The translations under genes were made by a program, and so were the position numbers. Positions 21,640 through 30,799 of a DNA stretch of 64,000 nt are shown here, piece after piece (the stretch's first letter is position 1; every line of letters begins with the position of its first letter). The notes under the pieces are model-generated. The model saw only the letters and a list, made by a program, of their open reading frames with translations, made no database searches and was not told the origin of the DNA. Source of the DNA: Irpex lacteus (lineage: Eukaryota > Basidiomycota > Agaricomycetes > Polyporales > Irpicaceae); NCBI GenBank assembly GCA_001986395.2, contig MQVO02000035.1, positions 124,001 to 188,000 on the forward strand, written 5' to 3'.

Positions 21640-24600
21640 CTACTGGAGGTCGCTCGCCTCCTTCACTCCCTGTGTTTCAAGGTAGTGGTCGAGCTCCTCG
21701 CAATCCTTAACATTCGCTAACGGCTCCCACGTGTCATCTCCCAGATTCCATCTGACGTGGAACTTCAAGCTCCGGCCCTTCCCTTTGTGGCCATCAATTG
21801 AGTCCACCAGCCATTCGGCGTCGGATGGGGTTCCCATGTCGTAGAACACTCGTGTTTCGCGATGTGGGAACAGGACGTCGTCGTTTGGCTCGTGTCGCCT
21901 CAATCGGCTGACGTGGAACGTGGGGTGTATTCTCCGCTTCGTTAAGTCTTCTGGCAGGTCCAATTTGTAGTTGGACGTCGCTGGCCAGGCCTCCAGCACC
22001 TCGAAAGGGCCGATGAACCGTGGCAATAACTTCTTTGCCCGTCCCTTGGGTAGGTTCAGGTCTGCCGTGGACAAGTACACCAGACTCCCAACCGTGATCG
22101 GGTTGTCTTCTCCATTATGCACATCCTCATCACGCCGTTTTCGATTTGCGTGGTACGTCTGGTGTACCCTGGCGTCGATGATAGCGTCGTGCGCCATACG
22201 CAGATTGTCCAGTGCATTTTCCGCAAACTGACGTACTCCAGGCAGGTTCGACGCCGGCACGCTTTGGGTCATGCGTGGTAAATGGCCACCGGTCAGCTCG
22301 AATGGTGCGAAGCCTGTCGTGCTGCTGATGGAGGAGTTCAGCGCGAATTCCACCATTGGCAGTTTTGCCACCCAGTCCTTTTGGTCAGGCTTTACTACCG
22401 CCCGTAGCACCTGGACCACCGATCTGTTCGCTCGTTCCGTAGCTCCGTCCGTCTGGGGGTGGAAGGCCGTCGACATCAGAAGTTTTGTCCCCAGTAGCCG
22501 TTGTACTTCCACCCAGAACGCAGACGTGAATTTAGAGTCCCGGTCGCTCACTATGGACTCAGCCACTCCATGCAGCCTGACGATCTCTCTCACGTACAGC
22601 CATGCCAATTCACTCGCCTTGACCTTCGTTGTGGTAGGAACGAGGTGTACTGACGATGTCAGTCGACAGATCACTACCCATAGGTAGTCGTGCCCCTCGC
22701 TTCTGGGAAATGGCCCCACGAAGTCCATGGCTATCGATTGCCATGGACGTGTGGGTATCGGCATGGAATGTAACAGCCCAGCTGGCTTCTGAGTGCTGTC
22801 TTTCGTCGTCTGACACACTCCGCAACTCGCACAGTACATGGCCACTTCCTTGCCCAACGTGGGCCACCAGTACCATCTCCGTACGTACTCGCTGGTCTTT
22901 CTGTTCCCGAAGTGCCCGATCGTAGTGTGCGCTGATTCGATCACCATCTCCGTCAGCTTACGTTTACCCACTTTCACTCGTGGTATGCACAGCACTTCCT
23001 GTCCCAGGTAGTTCGTTGTGAATATGAGCCCTTCCCTCTGACGGAACAGTGGGTGCTCCTTAGGGGCCTGAAGCACCTTCGCGAACGTGGAATCTGCTTC
23101 ATATCCACCAGCCACCTCCGTCAGGAAGTTCGGCATCGCCTCCATCCGTGCGTCCAGTGGCGGTTCATTGTCTGCCTCGTCTGCCACTGACGGGTCCTCG
23201 GCGTTCTCGTGTAGCTCTTCTGCTATAACACGACGCTCTTCCGCTTCCTCTTTAGACCGGTAGCTGCGTGTACGCATCGCCCGCAGTTCTGCTGCCCGCT
23301 CCATAGGTAACTCGTCACCCTCTGGGTCGAACCTCGCGTCCGCGTTGACGAACACATCGTACGGGTGCGTCTCCCCATCTCTGTCCGTTGCGTAGTACCT
23401 TGACAGGCAATCGGCCACTCGATTCAGCTCGCCTTTGACATACATGATAGTGTAGTTAAACCTCTCAATGTATTCCATCCATCGAGTTTGTCGCGGATTG
23501 AAGTGTGCTTGAGTCTTAAAAAACTCAAGGGCCTTATGATCCGTGACAATACGTATGGGGTACCCGAGGAGTTTGTCCTCCCACTTCAATAGAGCTTCCA
23601 ATATCGCAATGGTCTCCATCTCGAACACCCGGTATGCCTGTTGCGCCGCCGTGAACTTCTTAGACATAAACCCGGCCGGCCGACAACTGTGCCACTCTGC
23701 CCCCTGGCCGTACACCGCTCCTACTCCATACAACGATGCGTCACATATCACCCATATGGGTTCGTCGACTCGCGGGTCAATAGGTCTCAGTATCGGTACC
23801 TTGCACGCTAGGGTCTTGATCATCCGGAAGCATTTTTCATGCAACGGCTTCCATACGAACAGATTCCCGTTTCGCGTTATCTCCGCCAAGGGCCCTGTGA
23901 ACGACGTGACGTCCGGCATGAACTGGGCTAAGTATTGCACCAGCCCCAAGAACCTCTGTACGTCCGTGTAATCTCTCGGAGTCCTCCACTCTCGCACCTT
24001 CGCCATCTTATCCGCACTCGCATGTAGCCCCCTGTCGTCGACGATGTGGCCAAGGCAGTCCATACGTGGAGAGTACAGGTCGCACTTAGATGCCTTCAAG
24101 TACAGTTCTGCCTTCCGTAGGCATTCAAACACGATACCAAGGTGTTCCTCATGCTCGGCGATGGTATCCGAGTAGATGAACACGTCATCCAGGTACGCAT
24201 GCACGAATCGACCGATGTACTCCTTGAATACATGTGTCATGAGCCGTTGGAACGTGGACGGTGCGTTGCAATCTCCTTGCTGCATCACGTAGCTTAACAT
24301 GGTGCCGTACACCGTAGAGAAGGCGGTTTTCCACACATCCCCGGGTTCGATCCGCACCTGTTCATACGCGTCAGACAAGTCGATCTTCGATCTGAACTTC
24401 GCCCGCGCTACATCCATCCGTATCTGCTCCTGGTCCGGGAATGGTGATACATCATGTATCGTATTCTCGTTCCGTTGCCTACAATCGAATACGGTACGTA
24501 ACCCCCCATCCTTTTTCGGTAGGCACATCATAGGTGCCGCTTGGGGTACATTCTGAAATGTCCACCATCCAGTGTCCACGTATCTATTTATTTTCTCTAA

Positions 24601-24900
24601 CAGTTTCGGTTTCAACGCGTCTGCACACCTTGGGTGATGATATCTATACCGGTGACTTTCATCAATGAGGGGGATGCTATGATTTATCTCCCGCATTGGT
24701 GGCAGTCGATCCGGTACTCCACCTAGCATCTCGCTATACTTCTCCAACCATTGCGTCCGCAGACGTGGGATATCACTCACCCCCCACACGTCTACCCCTT
24801 TCTTCGTTTCCGAAGGTACTGATGTCCGTACTGCAGCCAACGATTCTCGGGCGACACTTGTCGCTGGCTCCCCCCGCGTGGAGCTGCTGCCTGCACCCAC
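21640..24900 (-). CDS. pol: Retrotransposon Pol: reverse transcriptase, RNase H, integrase, chromodomain (1086 aa)
   Basis: Residues 120-300: reverse transcriptase with LPKKDGGLRTVFD, QGDCNAPSTFQRLM and the catalytic YLDD at about 236-239. Residues 380-500: RNase H with ICDAS at about 387, a Glu near 429 and TDHK at about 453. Residues 655-700: integrase zinc finger H-H-C-C (H658, H663, C690ff). Integrase core: D726 (MDFVG), D786 (SDRDSKF) and E822 (ATERANRS), with 35 residues between the last two. C-terminus: chromodomain-like EWLVDSIDGHKGKGRSLKFH followed by WNLGDDTWEPL, which in chromoviruses directs insertion to particular chromatin. The first codon shown is GTG. There is no ATG: the frame is continuous with Gag-protease upstream except for one TGA at 24930-24928, so expression by stop readthrough is likely. 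Every catalytic residue I looked for is present. Confidence 0.96.
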   Translation of the reverse strand: MGAGSSSTRGEPATSVARESLAAVRTSVPSETKKGVDVWGVSDIPRLRTQWLEKYSEMLGGVPDRLPPMREINHSIPLIDESHRYRYHHPRCADALKPKLLEKINRYVDTGWWTFQNVPQAAPMMCLPKKDGGLRTVFDCRQRNENTIHDVSPFPDQEQIRMDVARAKFRSKIDLSDAYEQVRIEPGDVWKTAFSTVYGTMLSYVMQQGDCNAPSTFQRLMTHVFKEYIGRFVHAYLDDVFIYSDTIAEHEEHLGIVFECLRKAELYLKASKCDLYSPRMDCLGHIVDDRGLHASADKMAKVREWRTPRDYTDVQRFLGLVQYLAQFMPDVTSFTGPLAEITRNGNLFVWKPLHEKCFRMIKTLACKVPILRPIDPRVDEPIWVICDASLYGVGAVYGQGAEWHSCRPAGFMSKKFTAAQQAYRVFEMETIAILEALLKWEDKLLGYPIRIVTDHKALEFFKTQAHFNPRQTRWMEYIERFNYTIMYVKGELNRVADCLSRYYATDRDGETHPYDVFVNADARFDPEGDELPMERAAELRAMRTRSYRSKEEAEERRVIAEELHENAEDPSVADEADNEPPLDARMEAMPNFLTEVAGGYEADSTFAKVLQAPKEHPLFRQREGLIFTTNYLGQEVLCIPRVKVGKRKLTEMVIESAHTTIGHFGNRKTSEYVRRWYWWPTLGKEVAMYCASCGVCQTTKDSTQKPAGLLHSMPIPTRPWQSIAMDFVGPFPRSEGHDYLWVVICRLTSSVHLVPTTTKVKASELAWLYVREIVRLHGVAESIVSDRDSKFTSAFWVEVQRLLGTKLLMSTAFHPQTDGATERANRSVVQVLRAVVKPDQKDWVAKLPMVEFALNSSISSTTGFAPFELTGGHLPRMTQSVPASNLPGVRQFAENALDNLRMAHDAIIDARVHQTYHANRKRRDEDVHNGEDNPITVGSLVYLSTADLNLPKGRAKKLLPRFIGPFEVLEAWPATSNYKLDLPEDLTKRRIHPTFHVSRLRRHEPNDDVLFPHRETRVFYDMGTPSDAEWLVDSIDGHKGKGRSLKFHVRWNLGDDTWEPLANVKDCEELDHYLETQGVKEASDLQ

Positions 24901-24927
24901 GCCTTGAGCCGTCGTTCCTCCTTCTAG

Positions 24928-27822
24928 TCATGCACCCTCCGTGCGCGACTTCACGCGTGCCCTTTCCCTGACGGTGTTCCCCACCTTTCGCTCTTCAGAG
25001 ACCAAAACCGGGACTGCATTGCCCTCTATACGCACAGAGCCCGACTTGAAGTCGAGCGACACCCCGTGCTGCCTAAGGAAAGGGATACCCAGGACTATAT
25101 CGTAATGGTCCAGGTTCACCACGTCTAGGTACGTCTCCAGGTCCATCTCGCCAATTTTCATGGTTTGATTCATCCCATAGTTTATCTTGGACCGGCTGCC
25201 CACACATCCCAGTTGTAGCCCCACCGGCTTCTCCAATGGGAACGCCTCCAGGTTGGCCACGCAGGCGAACGCAGGGCTGATAGCATTAATCGAAGACCCC
25301 GTATCAATCAACGCGACTCCCTTGAGTCCGTTAACTGAGACGTGAGTGGTCATACACGTCGCTGGTTGTCTAGGCCTCGACTTCGCCGCCGAGGTCACCC
25401 TCATGGCCACCCTGGAACCCCTGTCCTCTATTATTTGGAACAGTAGTTCCTGCTCTGGCTGGGTTACTGGCCTCATCCCTCGGAACTCCTCTTCTAATCT
25501 GTCAAACGCCGGGTCATACACGTTCCTGTCAGGGGCGGGCTCTCTTTCATTCTCTCCGTCGCCTTCAGAGTCCGACAGTTCGATCTCCACCGAGTCTGGC
25601 CAGGTGCTCATGGTTGCATGGCCCCCGTCCTCCTCCATGTCGTCCTCGGGCAGAGAACGGTCCACCTCGTTCCCGTTGACATCAAGTTCCACCAGTCCAG
25701 GCATGTCGGCGTATTCATCGTCTGAAGTTGCCCCCATGGCGTCGGTAGCTTCCGCTACCTCCCCCATCAACTGCCTGGTTGCCAGTCGCATGACAGAGGG
25801 GTGTCTCTCTGGGTCTAGTACGTCTCGATGCCTGAGTTGCGTTGCCCTGAGCTCCTCATACGCCTCAGTGGCCATCATATCTCGCGTAACCCATCGGCTC
25901 CCCGACGCTCGCAGCTCCTCTCTGCGTCGCATCCTGGCCACGATGTTGGCCATCTCCGTCATCGATGCACGGTTGTCCATGGCCCACCAAATATGCAGCA
26001 GGTCAGTCCTCAGTCCATGTATGTCGTACATCATACTGGCTACTGCCTCCCACAGGCCATGGACCCGATCCTCGTCGTCCCTGTTACTGAACATGGGCAT
26101 CCGTCCCAAATCCCCGACTACCACGTCCTCCACCGGGTCACGAGTCGCGTTGGACGAAATGTCGTCGTTCATGATAAACTGGGCCACGCTATCTTGTATA
26201 ACCCGGATGCTATCTCTCAGGTTACCCAAGTCCTGAACTCGTCGACGTCGATCCACCTCCTCCGCATCTTCTTCCTCTGGGAAGAATCGCATTGGGGCAA
26301 ACCGTAAGTCCGTGTCCTCTGCGTCGTAGAACTCATCCTCAAGGTCATATTCCTCGTAGTCCTCGACCCTCTCGTACTGATCATCGTACTGTTCCCCGTC
26401 GACGGGAGGGTAACCATCCGTCTCTTCGCTGGGGCACTCCTCCTTGTGAGGCTCCACCTCACCCTCTGCCCTTGCTTCGTCCCGGTCCCCGCCGTCCGCC
26501 TTCATTGCGCGGAACCCTGGCTTGTCGTGTGCGCTCGCAAAGTGGCCGTACTGCTTACACTTATAGCACTGTACATGGGACAAATCCGGTTTCAGGGCAG
26601 AGTCTCTCGCCCTGTTCCCTGCTGGGGTTGCCCTGCTGGCGCTGTCCCCTGCAGTATTGGGTGATGTTCGCTGTCCCTCGGGCTTCATTGACCCTGGCGA
26701 ACTAGCAGACCGTACTTCCTCCCCAAACCTGTCCTTCACCGAACGAAACTGGCGTCCCCCTCGGTTGAACCTCTCGTTCCCCCTACTTGACAGCGGTGCC
26801 CTTCCAGGATCCGTACCACGGGGCATCGCCCCGCCTTTGGTGGTTGTTCCTACATGGCTCGGCCCCGCGGTGGGTCGCCTTTCGGCTTTTTGTCGTTGGA
26901 ACAGTCGTATGGTCTTATCCGCGTTCTCTACCGCCAACGCTTCATTTAACAATTCGTCCATGGTGTTTCCCTCTGCGGTCAGCTTACTTCCGCGCATAAC
27001 ACCATCCGCAATATCGTCTGGTAGCTCTCGTAGGAACTGTCGCTTGAACGCGTATTCCCCGGGGTGCTCTACCATATGCTTAGCATACTTCATCATTTCC
27101 GTATATAGTCCCGCCACCCCAGTGGACGGTTTGTAACGCACGGTCTCGAACCCTACCGTCGCTAATTGAACCGTAGCCTGTCTTACAAACCGTCGATGTA
27201 ATTCGAGAATTACGTCCGTGAACGTCCAGTCCCATCGACGCCTCATGGGGTCCTGTACCTCACTGTTATACCACTCCTTCGCGTCATCGCTCAGCAGCTC
27301 GCCTATAGCGTAGACCATCATCTCGTCGTTCTCTGGCCCCACCATGCGTACCATCCAGAAGTACCGGGTGGAGTCTTGCACCCATCCGTAGAACTTCTGG
27401 ACGTTATCCTCCCCACCGTACTTTGCAGGTAACGCGGGTTTGAACTGCTTGTTCATAGGCGGTAGTCTGTCTGGGTTGGTGTGCAACACGCCAGCCAACA
27501 ACTTCATGATGTATTGACTTGAGTTATCTACAAGCGGTAACGCAGCTGAGTACGGTCGCGCTGCCGATACGGAGTTTCCCCCGCCCGATACCGGTACTGT
27601 AGTACTCGTGTAGTACCGAGGGTTGGGGCCCGCCGTGGGCCTCCTACTAACGCGACGGCCACGGCTCCTGCCGTGCTCGAAGTCGTCGCTCCACCCTCTC
27701 CTGTCTCCTCTTCCGCTATCGCTGCTGTCACCGTCGCCGTCATCGTCCGGCGCCCCAGCCATTCGGGCACGCCGTCCTGTCCCGCGACGCTCTTCACGCA
27801 CTGGCTCATCGTACTCCGACAC
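24928..27822 (-). CDS. gag-pro: Retrotransposon Gag-protease (964 aa in this frame)
   Basis: Residues about 120-290 match the retrotransposon Gag capsid pattern (FYGWVQDSTRYFW; AKEWYNSE; FVRQATVQLA; ELPDDIADGV). A zinc knuckle is at 419-432 (CYKCKQYGHFASAH), whose last ligand is His rather than the usual Cys. After a long acidic spacer comes an aspartic protease at about 820-935, with active site DTGSS at about 840 and flap/partner region IVLGIPFLRQHG. The frame has no ATG before residue 21. It is open upstream only to about 27866 and overlaps the 431-aa ORF, so it is probably entered by a -1 shift near the G6 run at 27827-27822. It ends at a TGA followed by CTA, with Pol continuing in the same frame. 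Confidence 0.92.
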   Translation of the reverse strand: MSEYDEPVREERRGTGRRARMAGAPDDDGDGDSSDSGRGDRRGWSDDFEHGRSRGRRVSRRPTAGPNPRYYTSTTVPVSGGGNSVSAARPYSAALPLVDNSSQYIMKLLAGVLHTNPDRLPPMNKQFKPALPAKYGGEDNVQKFYGWVQDSTRYFWMVRMVGPENDEMMVYAIGELLSDDAKEWYNSEVQDPMRRRWDWTFTDVILELHRRFVRQATVQLATVGFETVRYKPSTGVAGLYTEMMKYAKHMVEHPGEYAFKRQFLRELPDDIADGVMRGSKLTAEGNTMDELLNEALAVENADKTIRLFQRQKAERRPTAGPSHVGTTTKGGAMPRGTDPGRAPLSSRGNERFNRGGRQFRSVKDRFGEEVRSASSPGSMKPEGQRTSPNTAGDSASRATPAGNRARDSALKPDLSHVQCYKCKQYGHFASAHDKPGFRAMKADGGDRDEARAEGEVEPHKEECPSEETDGYPPVDGEQYDDQYERVEDYEEYDLEDEFYDAEDTDLRFAPMRFFPEEEDAEEVDRRRRVQDLGNLRDSIRVIQDSVAQFIMNDDISSNATRDPVEDVVVGDLGRMPMFSNRDDEDRVHGLWEAVASMMYDIHGLRTDLLHIWWAMDNRASMTEMANIVARMRRREELRASGSRWVTRDMMATEAYEELRATQLRHRDVLDPERHPSVMRLATRQLMGEVAEATDAMGATSDDEYADMPGLVELDVNGNEVDRSLPEDDMEEDGGHATMSTWPDSVEIELSDSEGDGENEREPAPDRNVYDPAFDRLEEEFRGMRPVTQPEQELLFQIIEDRGSRVAMRVTSAAKSRPRQPATCMTTHVSVNGLKGVALIDTGSSINAISPAFACVANLEAFPLEKPVGLQLGCVGSRSKINYGMNQTMKIGEMDLETYLDVVNLDHYDIVLGIPFLRQHGVSLDFKSGSVRIEGNAVPVLVSEERKVGNTVRERARVKSRTEGA

Positions 27823-28823
27823 CCCCCAATCTCCTCCGAGTCTCGTCGAATGGGTCTCCTACTACGGTTTCCTGAGCTCCCTCCGTCTATCAAACCTGCT
27901 TCTCGGAGACGGGTGGCCCTGTCTTTGCCATAGCGTGATGTCTCACTGCCGTCTGCTACCTCCCCACGGGGCAGCTCTGACTCCTGAGGTACGTCCTGGC
28001 CATCTGCAGCCCGGGCCTGGGAGCTCACGGGTTCTTGCGGTACAACCTGCGGCTCCGCCTCGCGAGTTTCCTCGCGCACCACCTCCGGTTCTGGACGTGC
28101 GTACTCTGTAACGTGTTCGAACGGGTCGAGTATCTGCGCCGCCTCGTCTACAGGCAAGTTCAGTCGCTTTACCACGTTAATAATACCTTTCATTAAGTTA
28201 GCCGATATCTCGACCATCTCTTCTAGCCGACCGTCTTCGTGTTCGCGCTGGGCCTTGTACTTCCGTAGCCTTTTGCGCGAGTCTTGCAGGTACTTGAGGC
28301 TCTCGTTGACCACCTCGACTAGCTCGGGGTCTACACCCTCTTCTTGTACCTCTGGCATATCCTCCTCAGGGGTGAGGGGACGCCTACTGGTCGACGGCTT
28401 CAAGGGTCTCACCGGCTCGCTATCGTCATTAGCGTTACCTCGCTCTCCTGCTGAGCGTCGGGACTCGCCTTCGTCTTTGTTCGTCTCCCCCTCTTCCTCT
28501 GCCCTCGTCTTATCTCTGGGCCTGACCACTTCGCCTATCTGCTCGGTAGTTGAGGGTTTCCCCTCCGCTCTGCTCTTACTCCTAGTCATTCTTGTCGTCG
28601 CAGCTGGCGGTGGTCTAGCTGCCCCCGTCACGGCCCTTGGGCGAGTTTCCTCGCGGTCCGCCCTCTGCTTTCCCTTCTCCTTCGCGGCGATTCTACTCTC
28701 GCCTCGTTCCTCGTCTGGTCTCGCTGGCACTGCGTCACTGTCAGCGTTTTCGACCTCGGGATGACTCCCTTGGCCAGTTTGAGCGGTCCTCGTGTCTCGA
28801 TTCCGAGTCGGGTGGTCCGCCAT
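27528..28823 (-). CDS. Retrotransposon 5' ORF, probable N-terminal extension of Gag (431 aa)
   Basis: Begins with an ATG 116 nt inside the 5' LTR end. The product is hydrophilic and rich in Arg/Glu/Ala, with a helical coiled-coil-like stretch at about 185-255 (NESLKYLQDSRKRLRKYK). The last about 98 residues overlap the Gag-protease frame and look like off-frame translation, while the other frame reads natural-looking acidic/SR-rich sequence. I therefore infer that residues 1 to about 333 are fused to Gag by a -1 frameshift, or that one base has been lost or gained there. No domain recognised. Confidence 0.7.
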   Translation of the reverse strand: MADHPTRNRDTRTAQTGQGSHPEVENADSDAVPARPDEERGESRIAAKEKGKQRADREETRPRAVTGAARPPPAATTRMTRSKSRAEGKPSTTEQIGEVVRPRDKTRAEEEGETNKDEGESRRSAGERGNANDDSEPVRPLKPSTSRRPLTPEEDMPEVQEEGVDPELVEVVNESLKYLQDSRKRLRKYKAQREHEDGRLEEMVEISANLMKGIINVVKRLNLPVDEAAQILDPFEHVTEYARPEPEVVREETREAEPQVVPQEPVSSQARAADGQDVPQESELPRGEVADGSETSRYGKDRATRLREAGLIDGGSSGNRSRRPIRRDSEEIGGCRSTMSQCVKSVAGQDGVPEWLGRRTMTATVTAAIAEEETGEGGATTSSTAGAVAVALVGGPRRAPTLGTTRVLQYRYRAGETPYRQRDRTQLRYRL

Positions 28824-28938
28824 TTTTTGTTGCGAAGTTATTTATCGGGTTCGCGCCGTGTTCTGAGTTCTTCGTTGGTGTCGAGAGCGGGTAGAGAGAG
28901 AATTAAGCGTAGATTCGATGTCTCGAAACTTAAAAAAG

Positions 28939-29183
28939 TGTAAGGGTAACTATCACTCAAGCACCAGGTAAGTTTGACCGAGTTATATTCGGATCCTACG
29001 CTAGTACAATAAAGTGAAAGTTAAAGATACAAGTACGCTAAGCACGCGCTAAGCGTGTTGCAGGAACTATACAGTCAATACCTAATTTAGTAAGATGGTT
29101 TCCCATCCGCCCGTCGTCTAGCGCGCGGCGTAGCCGCTCGCCGTAAATCGCCATATAATATAGAAATAATACCAGCCCTAACA
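28939..29183 (-). repeat. 5' LTR (245 bp)
   Basis: Identical by eye to 19150-19394. The sequence directly inside it on the minus strand is CTTTTTTAAGTTTCGAGAC, which does not begin with the TGG expected of a tRNA primer site. Confidence 0.95.
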
Positions 29184-30547
29184 TCCTCCTCCTCCTCCTC
29201 CTCCTCCTCATCGTCCTCGTCCTGGTCATTGTCATTGTCGTCCTCGTCGTCCTCCTCCTGCTCCTCGTACGCGAGCACAAGCTTGATGGTTTCATTTGTC
29301 AAGGCAAGCACTTCAACGAAAGGGTTCAAAGACTTTTGCAGGTAGTCCAAGGACCGGAACAGTAGGACAAGGTCCTGGACGTTAGGATGGGTTCGGGCGT
29401 GATTGACTAGAGCATCGAAGTTCACAGGAAGCTTTCTCAAGCCGTCGATGTATGCGTAGATGCCCATCACACGCAGGGTATCCGGCCAATCCCGGAGGTC
29501 CATAGATGGTGCTTCTACGAACACAAGAGAGAACGGGTACAGTTCCATAGTCATCACTTGCTCCGAGATATCGAATCCTGTGAGAGCGCTCGACGTCAGT
29601 ATGGGAAGCAAATAGTGTCACTGTATGTGATACTCACTGATGCATACATCTGGATCTTTGTTGCCGCCCCACAACAACCTCATGAACTTGATTATCTACA
29701 TGTGTTCCTCGTCGCTGATTCGGTGCAAGGGACAGTTCGGGTTCAACATCAGAGCTGTTAAAGCGAGGTGGACAGAGTCGGTGCACATTCCCTCGGCCCT
29801 AATCCTCAGAGAGCGTGGTCTGCGTCGACAGGTGACTAAAAAGCTGGAGGTATGTGGCCCTGAGCGCTTGATCTGCGAGTGCGTACTAGAGGTATTCTGC
29901 CCATCCCACGTTATCCCATCAAGCGAAATTTCGGTGGTGCAAGAAAAGTGCTTGATGTACTCAGTAAAATGATGGAATGAAGGCATATGGACATTTTTGA
30001 TCGCAATCTTGTTCCGTATGAATGAGGTGGGTACGACAACGGATGGTGATATGCTCCAATGAGGTGTGTCGAGCTTCGCAGGGTTGATGCTGTCTGGTAT
30101 GGGGCCGTCGATACGAACCTCTTCCAGCTTGTCTTGAATGACTGGTAGGAATAGAAGATGGAGAAATGATTTTTTGCTGTCGTAGACCTGATGTACCTTG
30201 ATGCTTCCGATGAATAGGTGTACCGGTGCAAGGCGCGGACATCCTTGGAGGACGTATCTTCAAGTTCTGAACATATCCGCGTCCTCGAGGCACTTTATAT
30301 TGAGGACGCCATGCGAGAACAGATATTCCCGACACCTGTTGGCCCAGAAGCGACAGACCAGAGAACACTGCTTGAGGTCGGCCAATATGTCGCTCGACCT
30401 CGGTTCTCCTGATTTCCGTCGTAGTTGTCTCTCCACCTCGTGCCCGGCGGCGTCAGAACGTAGGGAAACACTGTCAGCATTCACATAGAACAGTATATTT
30501 TCGAAGAGCTCCTGTGGTATTTGTGAACCTAATAATCGCCGCCGCAT
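29184..30547 (-). pseudogene. F-box-like protein, copy 3, 5' part, with two in-frame stops
   Basis: Large exon from about 30547 to 29638, intron 29637-29578, then the next exon to 29184, where the retrotransposon begins. The F-box reads IPQELFENILFYV and LKQCSLVCRFWANRC. Two lesions precede the insertion. A six-base ACTTGA relative to the paralogs adds a TGA at 30262-30260 inside MFR..RYVLQGC. A TGG to TAG change (copies 1 and 2 have RVWVINFM and EHMWMIKFM) gives a stop at about 29696. Between these the reading frame is kept. The last exon before the insertion has grown a long Glu/Asp tract (EEQEEDDEDDNDNDQ) where copies 1 and 2 have only a few acidic residues. No upstream exon like that of copy 4 was found. 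Confidence 0.85.
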
Positions 30548-30599
30548 TCCCTTGCCCTCTTCTGCCAATCGCGTACCAGTGGTAGCAGGTTCATCAGCA

Positions 30600-30775
30600 A
30601 AATGACAACTGTCTTGGGTGTCTTGCCCAAGACCACGAAAGACGCCTAACACACCCAAGACGCCCAATACGACCCGTCTTGGGAAACACATGTCACCTCT
30701 TGGGACAAGACACCCAAGACGTCCAAGACGTACAAACACACCTGTCAACACTAGCTCCAATACTGTCTTGGTGGT
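30600..30775. repeat. Degenerate CAAGAC/GTCTTG minisatellite
   Basis: Repeated units such as CCCAAGACGCCC, CACCCAAGAC and their reverse complement GTCTTGGG occur about a dozen times, in both orientations, at the site where the 5' exon of F-box copy 3 should be. A smaller set recurs at 32235-32330 beside F-box copy 4. Confidence 0.7.
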
Positions 30776-30799
30776 ATTGGCATGCTGTTTGATCATATC

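Larger units (their letters stand above)
19150..29183 (-). mobile_element. Complete Ty3/gypsy chromovirus-type LTR retrotransposon with extra ORFs (10,034 bp)
   Basis: Bounded by two 245-bp LTRs beginning TGTAAGGG and ending CCTAACA on the plus strand; the two copies read identical base for base. The element is oriented on the minus strand, so its 5' LTR is at 28939-29183. Order along the element: 5' ORF (431 aa), Gag-protease, Pol (reverse transcriptase, RNase H, integrase, chromodomain), a 611-aa ORF of unknown function, a 63-aa ORF, polypurine tract, 3' LTR. Identical LTRs and long open frames mark a very recent and possibly active insertion. I could not identify a tRNA primer site after the 5' LTR. 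The insertion splits F-box copy 3 inside its poly-glutamate tract. Confidence 0.95.

Noticed and set aside
24335..24365. tRNA-like T-loop sequence GGTTCGATCC
   Set aside because: It lies within the pol reading frame and no cloverleaf can be drawn around it. No tRNA, rRNA or CRISPR array was seen in the window.
19704..28943. Many long plus-strand ORFs opposite the retrotransposon (for example 25346-26236, 20835-21422)
   Set aside because: They are antisense shadows of long, codon-biased minus-strand frames; no domains or start context of their own.
28931..28945. Tf1-like self-primer from the 7-nt match TAAGTTT/AAACTTA
   Set aside because: Seven bases are too few to claim; listed only as a question.
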